Assembly (NCBI GenBank): GCA_015487095.1
Contig: WFQM01000021.1
Location: 1-41,088, forward strand
Direction: 5' to 3'
DNA length: 41,088 nucleotides
Source of the DNA: Gammaproteobacteria bacterium
Lineage (GTDB): Bacteria; Pseudomonadota; Gammaproteobacteria; SZUA-152
Below, one piece after another: positions 1 to 9,749 of this stretch. The notes under the pieces were generated by a model. It did no database searches. It worked only from the letters and a program-made list of their open reading frames with translations, and was not told the origin of the DNA. Numbering within the stretch: position 1 is the first letter of the stretch; each line of letters opens with the position of its first letter. Made by a program: the position numbers and the translations under genes.

Positions 1-179
1 AATCCTCGAAGTTTTATGAAGAAAACCGAAAAAAAGCGGTTTTTGCAGGTTTTTAGTGGAAGGTTTGCTTTATTATAGCTTTCTTCGCGCCAAGAATGGA
101 GTGGTTTTTTATATTAAATCATGAGGTTAGATGGTTTTCGGGCGGGCACTATATAAGTTATTTAACTTCCATTCCTAAG
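1..179. other. intergenic region downstream of trkH
   Basis: No gene is visible. A small hairpin (arms AAAACCG at 22-28 and CGGTTTT at 37-43) with short flanking T runs could be a weak terminator, but it lies about 140 bases beyond the trkH stop. Bases 150-178 match one end of the foldback element at 30373-30554 and are listed separately. Confidence 0.5.
150..178 (-). repeat. solo end of the foldback repeat family
   Basis: This stretch, directly behind the trkH stop codon, matches the right end of the foldback element at 30526-30554. Both read TATATAAGTTATT, then a 3-4 base variable stretch, then TTCCATTCC and T(T)AA. In both places the motif lies a few bases downstream of the stop codon of a leftward gene (trkH here, anmK there) and in the same orientation. 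The rest of the element is not recognisable here, so this is either a decayed copy or an independent terminal motif. Confidence 0.55.
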
Positions 180-1631
180 TTATTTACGCCAGAAAGCCGG
201 TGTCAACAACACCAGTAAAGTGAAGATTTCCAAGCGCCCCAACAACATGGCAAAACACAAAATCCATTTTGCGGTGGAATTGATATCACCATAATGCGCA
301 CCGACGTCACCCAGGCCAGGACCAAGATTGTTCATGGAGGCCGCTACAGCGGAAAAGGCGGTGATCTGATCCAGCCCGGTCATCATGATCAATAACATCA
401 TTACCGCGAATGATGCGATATATAGCGCAAAAAACCCCCACACCGCATTAATGACCCGCTCGGATAATGGCTTGTTACCAATTTTAACGGGAATCTGCGC
501 ATTAGGATGAATCAGCCGAAAGATTTCTCGCAACCCCTGCTTAACCAGCAACAAAAACCGGACCACTTTGAGTCCGCCGCCTGTGGAGCCCGCACAACCA
601 CCGATAAAGCTGGTAAACAATAATAATACCGGCAAAAACCCCGGCCAGTTGTAATAATCTGTCGTGGTAAATCCACTGGTTGTACCAATGGATACCGCCT
701 GAAAAATGCCATGATGAAGCGCATTGCCAACGGTATCAAAAGTCTTTGTCTGGTAGAGATAAACAGTAGTAATAACAGCGCTGACCGATAATACGAAAAA
801 ATAGGTGCGCACTTCCGGGTCATACAAATAAGGCTTCAAACTCATTCCGCGCCAGGCCAAAAAGTGTAACGCGAAATTGATACCCGCAAGCAGCATGAAT
901 ACTACGGCCACCATTTCGATAAGCATGCTGTCAAAGTAACCGATGCTGGCATCATGTGTGGAAAAACCGCCAATGGCGATAGTGGAAAAACTGTGTGCAA
1001 TGGCATCAAAACCACTCATGCCCGCTAGCCAATAGGCCAGGGCACAGCTGACTGTTAACCCCAAGTAGATGTACCACAACGCCTTAGCTGTTTCCGTGAT
1101 ACGCGGCGTGAGCTTGCTGTCTTTCATCGGCCCTGGTGTTTCAGCGCGATACAGCTGCATGCCACCGATGCCCAGCATGGGCAAAATGGCAACGGCCAGC
1201 ACGATAATGCCCATACCGCCCATCCATTGCAGTTGCTGCCGGTAAAACAGAATGGCATGTGGCAAATCATCAATACCCGTAAGTACGGTTGCACCAGTGG
1301 TGGTCAGCGCTGAAATGGATTCAAATACGGCATCCGTCAATGACATGTGGGGGGTTTCCGCTAACAGGAACGGTAACGAACCTGACAGGCCTAACACCAG
1401 CCAGAACACAGCGACAATAATAAATCCACCGCGTAAACGTACTTCCATTTTTACCTTGCGCACCGGAAACCATGTCACTAGCCCCATGGTCAGCGTCGCA
1501 ATAAATGCGCCAAGAAAAGGATAAACTGCACCATCGCCGTACCACAAGCCCACTGCGGCGGGAGGCAGTGTGGTGAAACTGAATACCATCAATAACAGTC
1601 CGACGATGCGTTGAATAACAGCGCGTTGCAT
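180..1631 (-). CDS. trkH: Trk system potassium uptake protein TrkH
   Basis: Membrane subunit of the Trk/Ktr-type K+ transporter, which carries K+ across the inner membrane with TrkA as its cytoplasmic gating subunit. The 483-residue product is rich in hydrophobic segments and shows the repeated pore-loop pattern of the family, such as TTTGAT near residue 110, IAIGGFST, GTTSGFTT and the Gly-rich GGCAGSTGGGLK. The start is placed at an ATG giving MQRAVIQRIVG, which yields the same length as E. coli TrkH. A GTG 48 bases upstream would add an unusual hydrophobic leader. The gene follows trkA by 117 bases in a leftward run with ntrX and ntrY, so K+ uptake is probably transcribed with that regulatory pair. 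The family assignment is secure; the exact start is less so. Confidence 0.95.
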   Translation of the reverse strand: MQRAVIQRIVGLLLMVFSFTTLPPAAVGLWYGDGAVYPFLGAFIATLTMGLVTWFPVRKVKMEVRLRGGFIIVAVFWLVLGLSGSLPFLLAETPHMSLTDAVFESISALTTTGATVLTGIDDLPHAILFYRQQLQWMGGMGIIVLAVAILPMLGIGGMQLYRAETPGPMKDSKLTPRITETAKALWYIYLGLTVSCALAYWLAGMSGFDAIAHSFSTIAIGGFSTHDASIGYFDSMLIEMVAVVFMLLAGINFALHFLAWRGMSLKPYLYDPEVRTYFFVLSVSAVITTVYLYQTKTFDTVGNALHHGIFQAVSIGTTSGFTTTDYYNWPGFLPVLLLFTSFIGGCAGSTGGGLKVVRFLLLVKQGLREIFRLIHPNAQIPVKIGNKPLSERVINAVWGFFALYIASFAVMMLLIMMTGLDQITAFSAVAASMNNLGPGLGDVGAHYGDINSTAKWILCFAMLLGRLEIFTLLVLLTPAFWRK

Positions 1632-1748
1632 TGGAATTACAAGGAAAAGAGAAAAGAGGGAAAGAAGCCGAAAATACACAGGCCATCAGACTGAAACAAG
1701 GTCATTTTTTCCTTTCCCTTTTTATCTTTATTATTCTTTTCTCTGCTT

Positions 1749-3122
1749 TCACAGAAAAGTGACGCCAACCTGAAACAAGCGCTCTACATCCGGAATACGT
1801 TCTTTGTCTACGACAAATAAAATGACATGGTCATCCGCTTCGATCACGGTATCGTGGTGGGCAATGATAACTTTGTCATCCCGCACAATAGCACCGATAT
1901 TTGTACCCACGGGCAACTTGATGTCTTCAATGGCACGTCCAACGACTTTGGATGATTTTTCATCGCCATGTGCCACAGCCTCAATGGCTTCCGCGGCACC
2001 CCGACGCAGGGAATGCACGGCGGTGACGTCACCACGGCGCACATGGGTTAACAAGCTGCCAATAGTGGCCTGTTGCGGTGAGATGGCGATATCAATAATA
2101 CCGCTTTGCACCAGATCAACATAAGCGGCGCGATTTATCAGCGCCATGACTTTTTGTGCACCGAGACGTTTGGCCAGCATCGCGGAAAGAATGTTGGCTT
2201 CATCATCATTGGTGACTGCACAAAACACGTCGGTGTGCTCGATATTTTCATCCATCAACAATTCTTCATCGGCAGCGTCACCATGTAGCACGATGGTTTT
2301 TTCCAGGTCGATAGAAATACGCTTCGAGCGTTCAGCATTATGGTCGATCAGTTTGACCTGATATTTATATTCCAGTGCCTTGGCGAGGCGTGTACCGATA
2401 TTGCCGCCACCCGCAAGTATGACTCGTTTGACCGGGCGATCCAGGCGTCGTAATTCTTTCATTACCACACGAATATGGCGTCTTGCCGCGATGAAAAAGA
2501 CCTCGTCATCTGCTTCAATGACAGTGTCACCGTCGGGGGCAATGGCGTGACCGCGACGATAAATGGCGGCCACCCGTGTTTCTATGCCTGGCATATGTTC
2601 ACGCAGGGTTTTTAAGGCCTGACCCACCAGTGGGCCGCCATAATAAGCGCGCACGGCCACCAGTTGCACCTTGCCCCCGGCAAAGTCCAGCACCTGCAAG
2701 GCTCCCGGGTGTTCAATCAGTCGTTGCACATAGTCAGTGACCAGTTGCTCAGGGCTGATGAGCACGTCCACCGGTAGCGCTTCCTGTGTGAATAATTGAG
2801 GGTGGGATAAATAACCGACACTGCGTACCCGGGCAATTTTAGTGGGTGTGTGAAACAGGGTGTAGGCCACCTGACAAGCGACCATGTTGATTTCATCGCT
2901 ATTGGTCACAGCCAAAATCATGTCTGCATCTTCAGCACCGGCGCGTGCCAGTACTTCAGGATGAGCGGCTTCTCCCACCACGGTGCCGATATCCAACCGG
3001 TCGCGCAGGGTTTCAAGTTTGGTTTCGTCGATATCCACCACGGTGATGTCACTTGCCTCGGTGGCCAGCACTTCTGCCACCGAGGTGCCTACCTGACCCG
3101 CACCCAATATAATTATTTTCAT
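1749..3122 (-). CDS. trkA: Trk system potassium transporter, NAD-binding subunit TrkA
   Basis: Cytoplasmic regulatory subunit of the Trk K+ transporter. The 457 residues contain two tandem RCK units. Each begins with a Rossmann nucleotide-binding motif (ILGAGQVG near residue 5 and ILAGGGNIG near residue 235) and ends with a TrkA-C domain. Length matches the usual 458. The ATG follows a CAGGG ribosome site and lies 15 bases after ntrX, which implies a shared transcript. In the wider gammaproteobacteria trkA commonly follows rsmB; here a DUF4390 gene and ntrYX are interposed, as in several deep-branching members of the class. Confidence 0.97.
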   Translation of the reverse strand: MKIIILGAGQVGTSVAEVLATEASDITVVDIDETKLETLRDRLDIGTVVGEAAHPEVLARAGAEDADMILAVTNSDEINMVACQVAYTLFHTPTKIARVRSVGYLSHPQLFTQEALPVDVLISPEQLVTDYVQRLIEHPGALQVLDFAGGKVQLVAVRAYYGGPLVGQALKTLREHMPGIETRVAAIYRRGHAIAPDGDTVIEADDEVFFIAARRHIRVVMKELRRLDRPVKRVILAGGGNIGTRLAKALEYKYQVKLIDHNAERSKRISIDLEKTIVLHGDAADEELLMDENIEHTDVFCAVTNDDEANILSAMLAKRLGAQKVMALINRAAYVDLVQSGIIDIAISPQQATIGSLLTHVRRGDVTAVHSLRRGAAEAIEAVAHGDEKSSKVVGRAIEDIKLPVGTNIGAIVRDDKVIIAHHDTVIEADDHVILFVVDKERIPDVERLFQVGVTFL

Positions 3123-3137
3123 AAATCCCTGACTTAT

Positions 3138-4496
3138 TTAGCGGCCCGCTCGTCGCGTATCAATTCCCAGAGTACGCAGTTTGCGGTAAAGGTTTGTCCG
3201 TTCCATGCCCACCAGCCTGGCCACTTTGCCCACGCTGCCACCCGCCTGTTGTAAATGATATTCAAGATAGGCCTTTTCAAATTGCTCACGCGCCTGACGT
3301 AAAGGCAAATCAAAATTTGCCGGGTCCATGTTCCCAAATGATACTGCACCAGCACCCAGTGCTGCCTCCACTTCATCCAGTCCAATATCGGTTTCCAGTC
3401 CTAGCACCAGTAAACGCCGTACTAAACCTTCCAGCTCGCGGATATTGCCCGGCCATTCATAGTGACGCAAGCGATTTTGTGCCGCCACCGTAAAATTACG
3501 ATAAGGCAAGGCTTCTTTATCTACTAATAGATTAACGTAATAAACCAGCAGCTCGGTGACATCTTCCACATGCTCTCGCAGGGCTGGCACATGCACCGGT
3601 ACAACATTAAGTAGATGATACAAATCTTCACGAAAACGGCCAGCGCGAATTTCCTGTTCCAGGTCATAGTGGGTGGCGGTGATAATACGCACATCCAGAA
3701 TCAATGATTGGCTGCCGTTCATGCGCACCCATTTGCCCGTGCTCAAAACAGCAAACAGGCTATCCTGCATATCAGCATCCAGCTCGGCGACATCGTCGAG
3801 AAACAGCGTGCCACCTTGTGCCTGTTCGAGAAAACCGGGCTGAATATCTGCGCCCTCTTCTTTACCGAACAACAATACATCACCTTGGCCATCATGAAAT
3901 TGCCGGGTATGCACACCAATAAACGGGCCATGCTGTCGCGCAGAGCGCGCATGAATATATTCGGCGCTGAATGTTTTCCCGCTGCCTGGCTCACCATAAA
4001 ACAACACGGTTCCCGAATTATGCGCCAGTTTTTCCAGTTGTTCGCGCAACAATTGAATTTGCACCGTCTTACCTACTGGCGGCACGGGTTGTAACGGCAC
4101 TCGTTGCAGATTATTCGGCGTATTTTGTTTTGCCTCCATCAGGGTATGTTCAACAGTGTGCAACAATTTGGCTAACGACAGAGGTTTTTCAATAAAATCT
4201 TTCGCACCCAGACGAGTCGCTTCTACTGCTGTTTCCACATTGCCATGGCCGGACATCATAATTACTGGTGCAGTCATGGTCAGATCACTGGAAAACTCTT
4301 TTAACAGGGTAATGCCGTCAATGTCAGGCATCCAGATATCCAGCAAAATCATATCGGGGGTTTTCTGACGCACCAAATGCCGTGCCGCCTCACCATTTTC
4401 TGCAATGGCCACTGCATAGCCTTCATCTTCCAGAATATCTTTTACCAGTGTGCAGATATCCGGTTCATCATCCACCACTAAAATATAAGGTTTCAT
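3138..4496 (-). CDS. ntrX: NtrX-type response regulator without GAFTGA loop
   Basis: Response regulator of 452 residues: receiver (1-120, phosphoacceptor D53 in LLDIWMPDID), AAA+ ATPase (140-370, Walker A GEPGSGKT at 168-175, Walker B LFLDDV at 231-236), and a Fis-type helix-turn-helix at about 410-450. The segment where sigma-54 activators carry GAFTGA instead reads LLFGKEEGADIQPGFLEQ (residues 208-225). This protein therefore should not remodel sigma-54 holoenzyme in the usual way. Loss of GAFTGA is known for NtrX proteins. It pairs with the histidine kinase immediately upstream (30-base gap) and precedes trkA by 15 bases. The partner is clear; the target genes cannot be read from sequence. 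Alternative name: NtrC-family regulator. Confidence 0.88.
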   Translation of the reverse strand: MKPYILVVDDEPDICTLVKDILEDEGYAVAIAENGEAARHLVRQKTPDMILLDIWMPDIDGITLLKEFSSDLTMTAPVIMMSGHGNVETAVEATRLGAKDFIEKPLSLAKLLHTVEHTLMEAKQNTPNNLQRVPLQPVPPVGKTVQIQLLREQLEKLAHNSGTVLFYGEPGSGKTFSAEYIHARSARQHGPFIGVHTRQFHDGQGDVLLFGKEEGADIQPGFLEQAQGGTLFLDDVAELDADMQDSLFAVLSTGKWVRMNGSQSLILDVRIITATHYDLEQEIRAGRFREDLYHLLNVVPVHVPALREHVEDVTELLVYYVNLLVDKEALPYRNFTVAAQNRLRHYEWPGNIRELEGLVRRLLVLGLETDIGLDEVEAALGAGAVSFGNMDPANFDLPLRQAREQFEKAYLEYHLQQAGGSVGKVARLVGMERTNLYRKLRTLGIDTRRAGR

Positions 4497-4526
4497 TATT
4501 TTGCTTTGTCTTTATGCAAGAGTTTG

Positions 4527-6752
4527 TTATCTGCTATTTTGCGCCTGTCGCGTTTCTGCAACGGGCGTTATATCGTTTTTTAAGGCTGGCAAACGTATCA
4601 CAATTCGTGCGCCACCTTTTGTTCGGTTTTCTGCGTACAGAATACCGTTATGTTCTTCGACAATACGCTTAACCACGGCCAATCCCAAACCGCTGCCTTT
4701 TGGTTTATTGGTGACATAGGGTTCAAACAGGTTTTCCAGCATATCAGGAGGAATGCCTGGGCCATTGTCTTCAATTTTGATCTCCACAACGTGTTCCGAG
4801 GCATGTTCCATTTCCTGCAAATGAATGTCTATTCTACCCTGCGGTGTATCAGACAGCGACTCGATGGCATTACGAATCAGATTGTGCAGCAATTGCCGAA
4901 TACGACCGACATCAGCCTCCACCATCGGTGTTGATTCTTTGCCATGCACGAATAACTTGATTTTCTGCTTTTCCCCCGCATACAAATCCAGCACTTCACC
5001 AATCAGGACTTCCAGCACCAACGGCGACGGCTGTAGTTTTGGTGCGCGTGCATATTCAGAAAAGGCCTCCACCATGTCTTTCATTGATTGCACTTGCTGC
5101 ACAATGGTGTGTGTGGAGCGATCCAGCACTTCGGCATCTTCCGGTGCCATTTTGCCAAGATATTTATGTCGTAAACGTTCTGCGGAAAGTTGAATAGGCG
5201 TTAACGGGTTTTTGATTTCGTGTGCCAGGCGTCGCGCCACTTCACCCCAGGCAGCATCACGCTGTGCCTGAATCATCGCCGTCACATCATCGAACACTAC
5301 GACAAATCCTGATGTCATGCCTTTTACACCGGGCAGTCTTGCGCCCTGACACATCAAGGTTTTGTGTCGTCCGAAACCGGTTAATGCAATTTCTTCACGC
5401 CAGTCATCGGCATCATCGTCAATGTATTTTGCGATGGCGGTAATAAATGTTTTCAGCTCCGGTGCATCATGTTCAATTTGCGCCAGACTTTTACCCATGG
5501 CGGCATCCATATCCTGCTCCAGAATGTGGTTGGCCGCAGCGTTGACCGCGCGCATACGTTGATTTTTATCCAGTGTGATAACCCCGGATGAAAGCCGACC
5601 CAGCACAGCACGTAAATAGTTTTGCTCACGCTCGGCCCGATGCTGACTTTTTTGCGCATCCCGTTGTGCCTCGGAGACCTTGTTGGTCATATCCATAAAA
5701 GATTGCACCAATGCCCCCAGTTCATCTGTGCGTGTAACCGGTAGTTTTTTCTGATAATTACCTGATGCTACGGCGCGTGTACCAATGGCCAGAATGCGTA
5801 TCGGCGCAACCAGTCGCTGGGCAAAAAAGAAAGCTGCCCATACGGCTGACAGTAGGGTTACCAACAGCACCAGCGACAACGTAAAACTAAAACTTTGTTT
5901 CAGCGGGTCACGCAAATACACCAGTTCTTTGTATTGAGTAATGGCCGACTGCACACCATCTGCCAGCACACTGACTCGCGCATCTATCGGGTACAACATA
6001 AACAATACACGCGGATCAACAGCAACACTCGACGCATCTATTTGCACTGCGGCGCGAATATGCAAACCCATGTTGTCCATGGGAGCCAGCCCCACGTAAT
6101 CATGTTTGTCGCGCACCTGCGACAAAATCGAACCGCCGGGTTTTTGCGGGATAATGGTCATGGTGTCAGCGCTTGAGGAGGCAATGACCCGCCCGCTTTG
6201 AAATAGCAGAGTAAGTTCGCTGGCACCACTTTCGTCGCGCAATTCATTCAGTCTGAACATAACGATTGCGTTCGGTGTTTCCCTTAGTTCAGCAGCAATG
6301 GCCCGTGTCTGCTTGAGCCGGTCACGCATACGCATATCCAGCGATGAGCGACTCAGTTCCAGTGAGTCTTCCATGGCGCGCTCTACGCGCACATCAAACC
6401 AGCTGTCGATGCCTTTTTGCAAAAAGCCTAACGAAAAATAGAAAACAATGGAGACGGGCACCAATGCCATAACCACAAATATCATCACCAGCCTGACAGT
6501 CAGTCGCGAACCCGTAGCGGCCCGACGATACTGGCGCACCAGACGTACCACATCGATACCGATCAAACCCACCAGTACGATCAGCCCCAATACGTTGACC
6601 ACCACCAGCATCACATGCATGCGCCCGAACTGACCGGAGTTTTCTGTTGCCGCGCTCAACAACCATAATGAGCCGAGCATAAAAATAGCCATGATGATGA
6701 CCGGTACCACGCTGGTGGACATGCGCCGCAGCCATACCAGTAATTTACCCAT
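4527..6752 (-). CDS. ntrY: NtrY-type membrane sensor histidine kinase
   Basis: Inner-membrane sensor kinase, partner of the adjacent NtrX-type regulator. The 741 residues contain three N-terminal membrane spans (about 15-35, 47-69, 85-108) and an extracytoplasmic region of about 170 residues. A fourth span near 290-310 is followed by HAMP, a PAS domain, HisKA with the H-box LAHEIKNPLTP (His511), and HATPase_c with N-box (NLIRNAIES), DNGPGIP and GSGLGLAV. This is the NtrY layout. An ATG at 6752 is preferred over an in-frame TTG at 6773, because the ATG gives MGKLLVWLRRM directly before the first span. The signal sensed is unknown. Confidence 0.9.
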   Translation of the reverse strand: MGKLLVWLRRMSTSVVPVIIMAIFMLGSLWLLSAATENSGQFGRMHVMLVVVNVLGLIVLVGLIGIDVVRLVRQYRRAATGSRLTVRLVMIFVVMALVPVSIVFYFSLGFLQKGIDSWFDVRVERAMEDSLELSRSSLDMRMRDRLKQTRAIAAELRETPNAIVMFRLNELRDESGASELTLLFQSGRVIASSSADTMTIIPQKPGGSILSQVRDKHDYVGLAPMDNMGLHIRAAVQIDASSVAVDPRVLFMLYPIDARVSVLADGVQSAITQYKELVYLRDPLKQSFSFTLSLVLLVTLLSAVWAAFFFAQRLVAPIRILAIGTRAVASGNYQKKLPVTRTDELGALVQSFMDMTNKVSEAQRDAQKSQHRAEREQNYLRAVLGRLSSGVITLDKNQRMRAVNAAANHILEQDMDAAMGKSLAQIEHDAPELKTFITAIAKYIDDDADDWREEIALTGFGRHKTLMCQGARLPGVKGMTSGFVVVFDDVTAMIQAQRDAAWGEVARRLAHEIKNPLTPIQLSAERLRHKYLGKMAPEDAEVLDRSTHTIVQQVQSMKDMVEAFSEYARAPKLQPSPLVLEVLIGEVLDLYAGEKQKIKLFVHGKESTPMVEADVGRIRQLLHNLIRNAIESLSDTPQGRIDIHLQEMEHASEHVVEIKIEDNGPGIPPDMLENLFEPYVTNKPKGSGLGLAVVKRIVEEHNGILYAENRTKGGARIVIRLPALKNDITPVAETRQAQNSR

Positions 6753-6782
6753 CACAGTTGGCCTGCTGTGCAAAGCGGCTAA

Positions 6783-7367
6783 TCACAAATCCCATGAGTA
6801 CCACCCACTGTTCAGCCACCACTCACTGGAAATATAGGCTTTAAGCTGCATGGGTACAGGCAAACTGCCCAAGTCCAGGCGGGAACGGGCGCGCACCTTG
6901 TAATGTTCTTTTGGTTGCAACAAATGGGCATCCAGAATAGGTAACTGTTCAATTTTACCCAAGGCATCCAGAGTCGCATCTAACGTGGAATAGACAAATT
7001 GAGAGCCACTGTTGATGTTGCGCAATAAATATTGGTCAGCCAACGTGTGGTATTGAATTTCGTAACGTTGCTCCAGGCTGGCCAGCACGCTGTCCCACAG
7101 ATAACGACTGGGCGTATAAACCTCGATATCCAGAATGATGGTGAGCGTAACGCCATTATCCAGCGCCGTCAGTGCCTGCGGTGTGAGCTTTAACTCCAGG
7201 TTTGCATCCAGGCGATAAATATCACCGACTAATTCTGTTTTTGCATCATGCACGGTAAACAACGGAGTGGCTGCGGTCGCTTCCAGCGTGAGGCCACTGA
7301 AAACCAGCAATGCGGCCATTAAGCCGCAGCACCTGTTTTTGGTATTTATGCTGTTTTTTCCAAACAT
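6783..7367 (-). CDS. DUF4390 family exported protein
   Basis: Small protein of unknown function, 194 residues. An N-terminal hydrophobic segment (GLMAALLVFSGLTLEATA) looks like a signal peptide, so the product is probably periplasmic. The remainder is a beta-rich domain including a repeated-type segment TLTIILDIEVYTPSRYLWD and the C-terminal EWWLNSGWY, as in DUF4390 proteins. The family characteristically lies between rsmB and ntrY, exactly as here. The ATG at 7367 overlaps the end of rsmB by 22 bases, which points to translational coupling. A longer frame reaching 7439 lies entirely within rsmB and lacks a signal peptide at its start. Function is not known. Confidence 0.85.
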   Translation of the reverse strand: MFGKNSINTKNRCCGLMAALLVFSGLTLEATAATPLFTVHDAKTELVGDIYRLDANLELKLTPQALTALDNGVTLTIILDIEVYTPSRYLWDSVLASLEQRYEIQYHTLADQYLLRNINSGSQFVYSTLDATLDALGKIEQLPILDAHLLQPKEHYKVRARSRLDLGSLPVPMQLKAYISSEWWLNSGWYSWDL

Positions 7368-8650
7368 GCGTAATAAAACCCGTCCATACTGTTGTTTCCC
7401 GTCAGCACTTGTTGTCCCACCATGGCGGGCATCCCCCATGGTACGTTTATTGTTTTGAGCTGCACATCCGACTGCCTGTTCACAAACGCCGTTATTTGTC
7501 CGGCGTTTTCTTCAGGCAGTACCGAACACGTTGCGTATACCAGCATACCGCCAGGCTTGAGCAAGGGCCAGATGGCATCCAGTATTTGTGCCTGCAATGT
7601 CACCAGCTTTTTGATATCAGATGCACGGCGTAATAATTTGATATCGGGATGGCGACGGATCACTCCGGTGGCCGAGCAGGGTGCATCCAACAGAATACGG
7701 TCAAACAACTGACCATCCCACCATTCTTTTGGCGTACAGGCATCACCCACAATGCACCGGGCGGTTTTACCCAAGCGTTGCAGATTCTCCTCCACTCGTT
7801 GCAGGCGAGTGACGTCCACATCCACCGCTGTCATTTCCACCTCGGCCAGCTCCAGCATGTGCGCGGTTTTGCCGCCAGGTGCTGCGCACACATCAAGCAC
7901 ACGCTGCCCTGATTTCAGCGCCATCAAACCCGCTGCTTGTTGTGCGGCTTCGTCCTGCACCGATAGCCAGCCCTCGGCAAAACCCGGCAATACTGTCACA
8001 TCCTGCGGGTGTTCGAGTCGAATGGCGCTTGCGGTGAATTCACTGCAACTGGCCGCAATGTCATTTTTTTTCAATCGCTGCAAGTAATCATCTGCGCTGA
8101 TTTTTGCCGTGTTGATGCGCAGACACATGGGGGGGCGCTGATTATTGGCCGTCAGTATCGTCTGCCAATCTGTGGGCCAAGCCTCGCGTAGCGTGTTGAT
8201 CAACCATTGCGGGTGTGACCAGAGCCCTTCCTCCGAGGCATCGGCCTGCGCCAATAATTTTTCCTGCTGGCGCTGAAAATTACGTAACACACCATTCACC
8301 ATGCCCCGTGCCCAGATTTTTTTAAAAGTCACCGTAGCGGCTACCGTTTCTGACACAGCGGCATGATCCGGCACCCGCATGTGTATTAACTGATACAGAC
8401 CCAGTAACAACAGCGCTTGCACGTCTGTATCTTTTTCTTTCAGCGGTTTTTTTAACAGGTTGGCGACCATGAGTGACAGACGATGATATTCGCGCAGCAC
8501 GCCGTAACACATCTCCTGAATCAGCGCGCGATCATCGCTTAGTGTAGGTGGGATATTTTCCATGGCGCGGGATAGGGAGCGTCCATCGCGGATGACCTGA
8601 CTGAGAATACGTGCAGCCGTGGCTCGTGGGTTTTGTTTTGGTGGAGACAT
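7346..8650 (-). CDS. rsmB: 16S rRNA (cytosine(967)-C(5))-methyltransferase RsmB
   Basis: Methylates C967 of 16S rRNA using S-adenosylmethionine. The 434-residue protein has an N-terminal NusB-like RNA-binding domain (about 1-140) and a C-terminal Rossmann methyltransferase domain. The SAM motif DVCAAPGGKT lies near 253-262, and both family cysteines are present: C325 in DAPCSATG and C375 in YATCSVLPEEN, the latter being the usual nucleophile. Length is close to the 429 of E. coli. An ATG at 8650 is preferred over a TTG one codon upstream. It lies downstream of fmt, separated by an inserted palindromic repeat (8656-8765). Confidence 0.96.
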   Translation of the reverse strand: MSPPKQNPRATAARILSQVIRDGRSLSRAMENIPPTLSDDRALIQEMCYGVLREYHRLSLMVANLLKKPLKEKDTDVQALLLLGLYQLIHMRVPDHAAVSETVAATVTFKKIWARGMVNGVLRNFQRQQEKLLAQADASEEGLWSHPQWLINTLREAWPTDWQTILTANNQRPPMCLRINTAKISADDYLQRLKKNDIAASCSEFTASAIRLEHPQDVTVLPGFAEGWLSVQDEAAQQAAGLMALKSGQRVLDVCAAPGGKTAHMLELAEVEMTAVDVDVTRLQRVEENLQRLGKTARCIVGDACTPKEWWDGQLFDRILLDAPCSATGVIRRHPDIKLLRRASDIKKLVTLQAQILDAIWPLLKPGGMLVYATCSVLPEENAGQITAFVNRQSDVQLKTINVPWGMPAMVGQQVLTGNNSMDGFYYACLEKTA

Positions 8651-8655
8651 CAATC

Positions 8656-8765
8656 AGAGTCCGCGTGGGCAAAAAAACGTGCCCACCCTACGCCTGTGAC
8701 CCAGGAACCTGTTTGTAAACAGAGGTCGTAGGGTGGGCACGTTTTTTGTGCCCACGCGGATTCTG
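8656..8765. repeat. long inverted repeat element between fmt and rsmB
   Basis: Two arms, 8660-8692 and 8727-8760, are reverse complements with only one inserted base over 34 positions. Each arm is itself palindromic (GTGGGCACG, T run, GTGCCCAC), so the element can form one long hairpin or two short ones. The 34-base loop holds another small inverted repeat (CTGTTT/AAACAG). The sequence resembles a short GTGGGCAC...GTGCCCAC interspersed repeat that recurs in many gammaproteobacteria. It fills nearly the whole fmt-rsmB gap and would be transcribed with the operon, where it could affect RNA stability or attenuate rsmB and downstream expression. Confidence 0.85.
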
Positions 8766-8773
8766 GCAATGCA

Positions 8774-9712
8774 CTATCCAAGCTGAACACCCAGCAAACG
8801 ATGGGCATTAAGAAATTGTTCGGCATTCAGTGCCTTGCCGCCGGGTAACTGCAACTGATGAATGCGCAACACACCGTCGCCAGTGGCGACATCGATACCC
8901 TCACGGGATTCGGTCAGCACGGTGCCCGGTGTTGCATCACTGCTCCCATCCATGGCCTCAGCCGACCAGATGCGCAGATTTTTATCATCAACACGAGTGA
9001 AGGCCACAGGCCAGGGATTAAAAGCACGTACAGTACGTGACAACACCTGCGCCGATTGCGCCCAGTCAATTTCCGCCTCCGCTTTTTGCAGCTTCTCGGC
9101 ATAGTTGGCATCAGCATTGTTTTGTTTTTCCGGCACTGCGCTACCATCAGCCAGCAATTTCAGGGTATCGCAGAGAGCCGTCGCTCCCAAAACAGCTAGC
9201 TTGTCGTGTAGGCTTTCGGCCGTGTCGGTGTTTTCAATGGGGCACATGACCTTGTGCAGCATGTCACCGGTATCCAGGCCTACGTCCATTTGCATAATGG
9301 TAACGCCGGTTTGCTCGTCTCCCGCTAGAATTGCCCGCTGAATGGGCGCAGCACCACGCCAGCGTGGCAGTAACGAAGCATGTACATTGATACAACCCAG
9401 GCGTGGCGCAACCAACACCGGCTCGGGCAGGATCAGGCCATAGGCCACCACCACCAACACATCAGCCTGCCAGTCCGCCAGTATTTGCTGGGCCTGTTCG
9501 TCACGCAGACTCACCGGCTGTAGTACGGGCAGATCATGCGCCTGTGCCAACGCTTTTACCGGACTGGCAGTGAGTTTGCGGCCACGACCGGCCGGGCGAT
9601 CCGGTTGGGTGTATACCGCCAGCACGTCATGTTCGGCATTCAACAACGCCTGCAAACTGCTGGCCGCGAACGCCGGGGTGCCGGCAAAAATAATTTTCAA
9701 GCCTTCGGCCAC
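8774..9712 (-). CDS. fmt: methionyl-tRNA formyltransferase
   Basis: Formylates initiator Met-tRNA with 10-formyltetrahydrofolate. The 312 residues show the formyltransferase fold with catalytic N109, H111 and D147 in the motifs [13 protein letters not shown] and DVGLDTGDM, followed by the C-terminal OB-fold domain that binds tRNA. Length matches E. coli (315). The start is a GTG at 9712 with AGAAGGA seven bases upstream. It lies 37 bases downstream of def, the standard def-fmt pair, whose products add and later remove the N-terminal formyl group. Confidence 0.97.
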   Translation of the reverse strand: MAEGLKIIFAGTPAFAASSLQALLNAEHDVLAVYTQPDRPAGRGRKLTASPVKALAQAHDLPVLQPVSLRDEQAQQILADWQADVLVVVAYGLILPEPVLVAPRLGCINVHASLLPRWRGAAPIQRAILAGDEQTGVTIMQMDVGLDTGDMLHKVMCPIENTDTAESLHDKLAVLGATALCDTLKLLADGSAVPEKQNNADANYAEKLQKAEAEIDWAQSAQVLSRTVRAFNPWPVAFTRVDDKNLRIWSAEAMDGSSDATPGTVLTESREGIDVATGDGVLRIHQLQLPGGKALNAEQFLNAHRLLGVQLG

Positions 9713-9749
9713 AGTGTTTCCTTCTGGGGTTTGTCTGGAAATTACGTCA

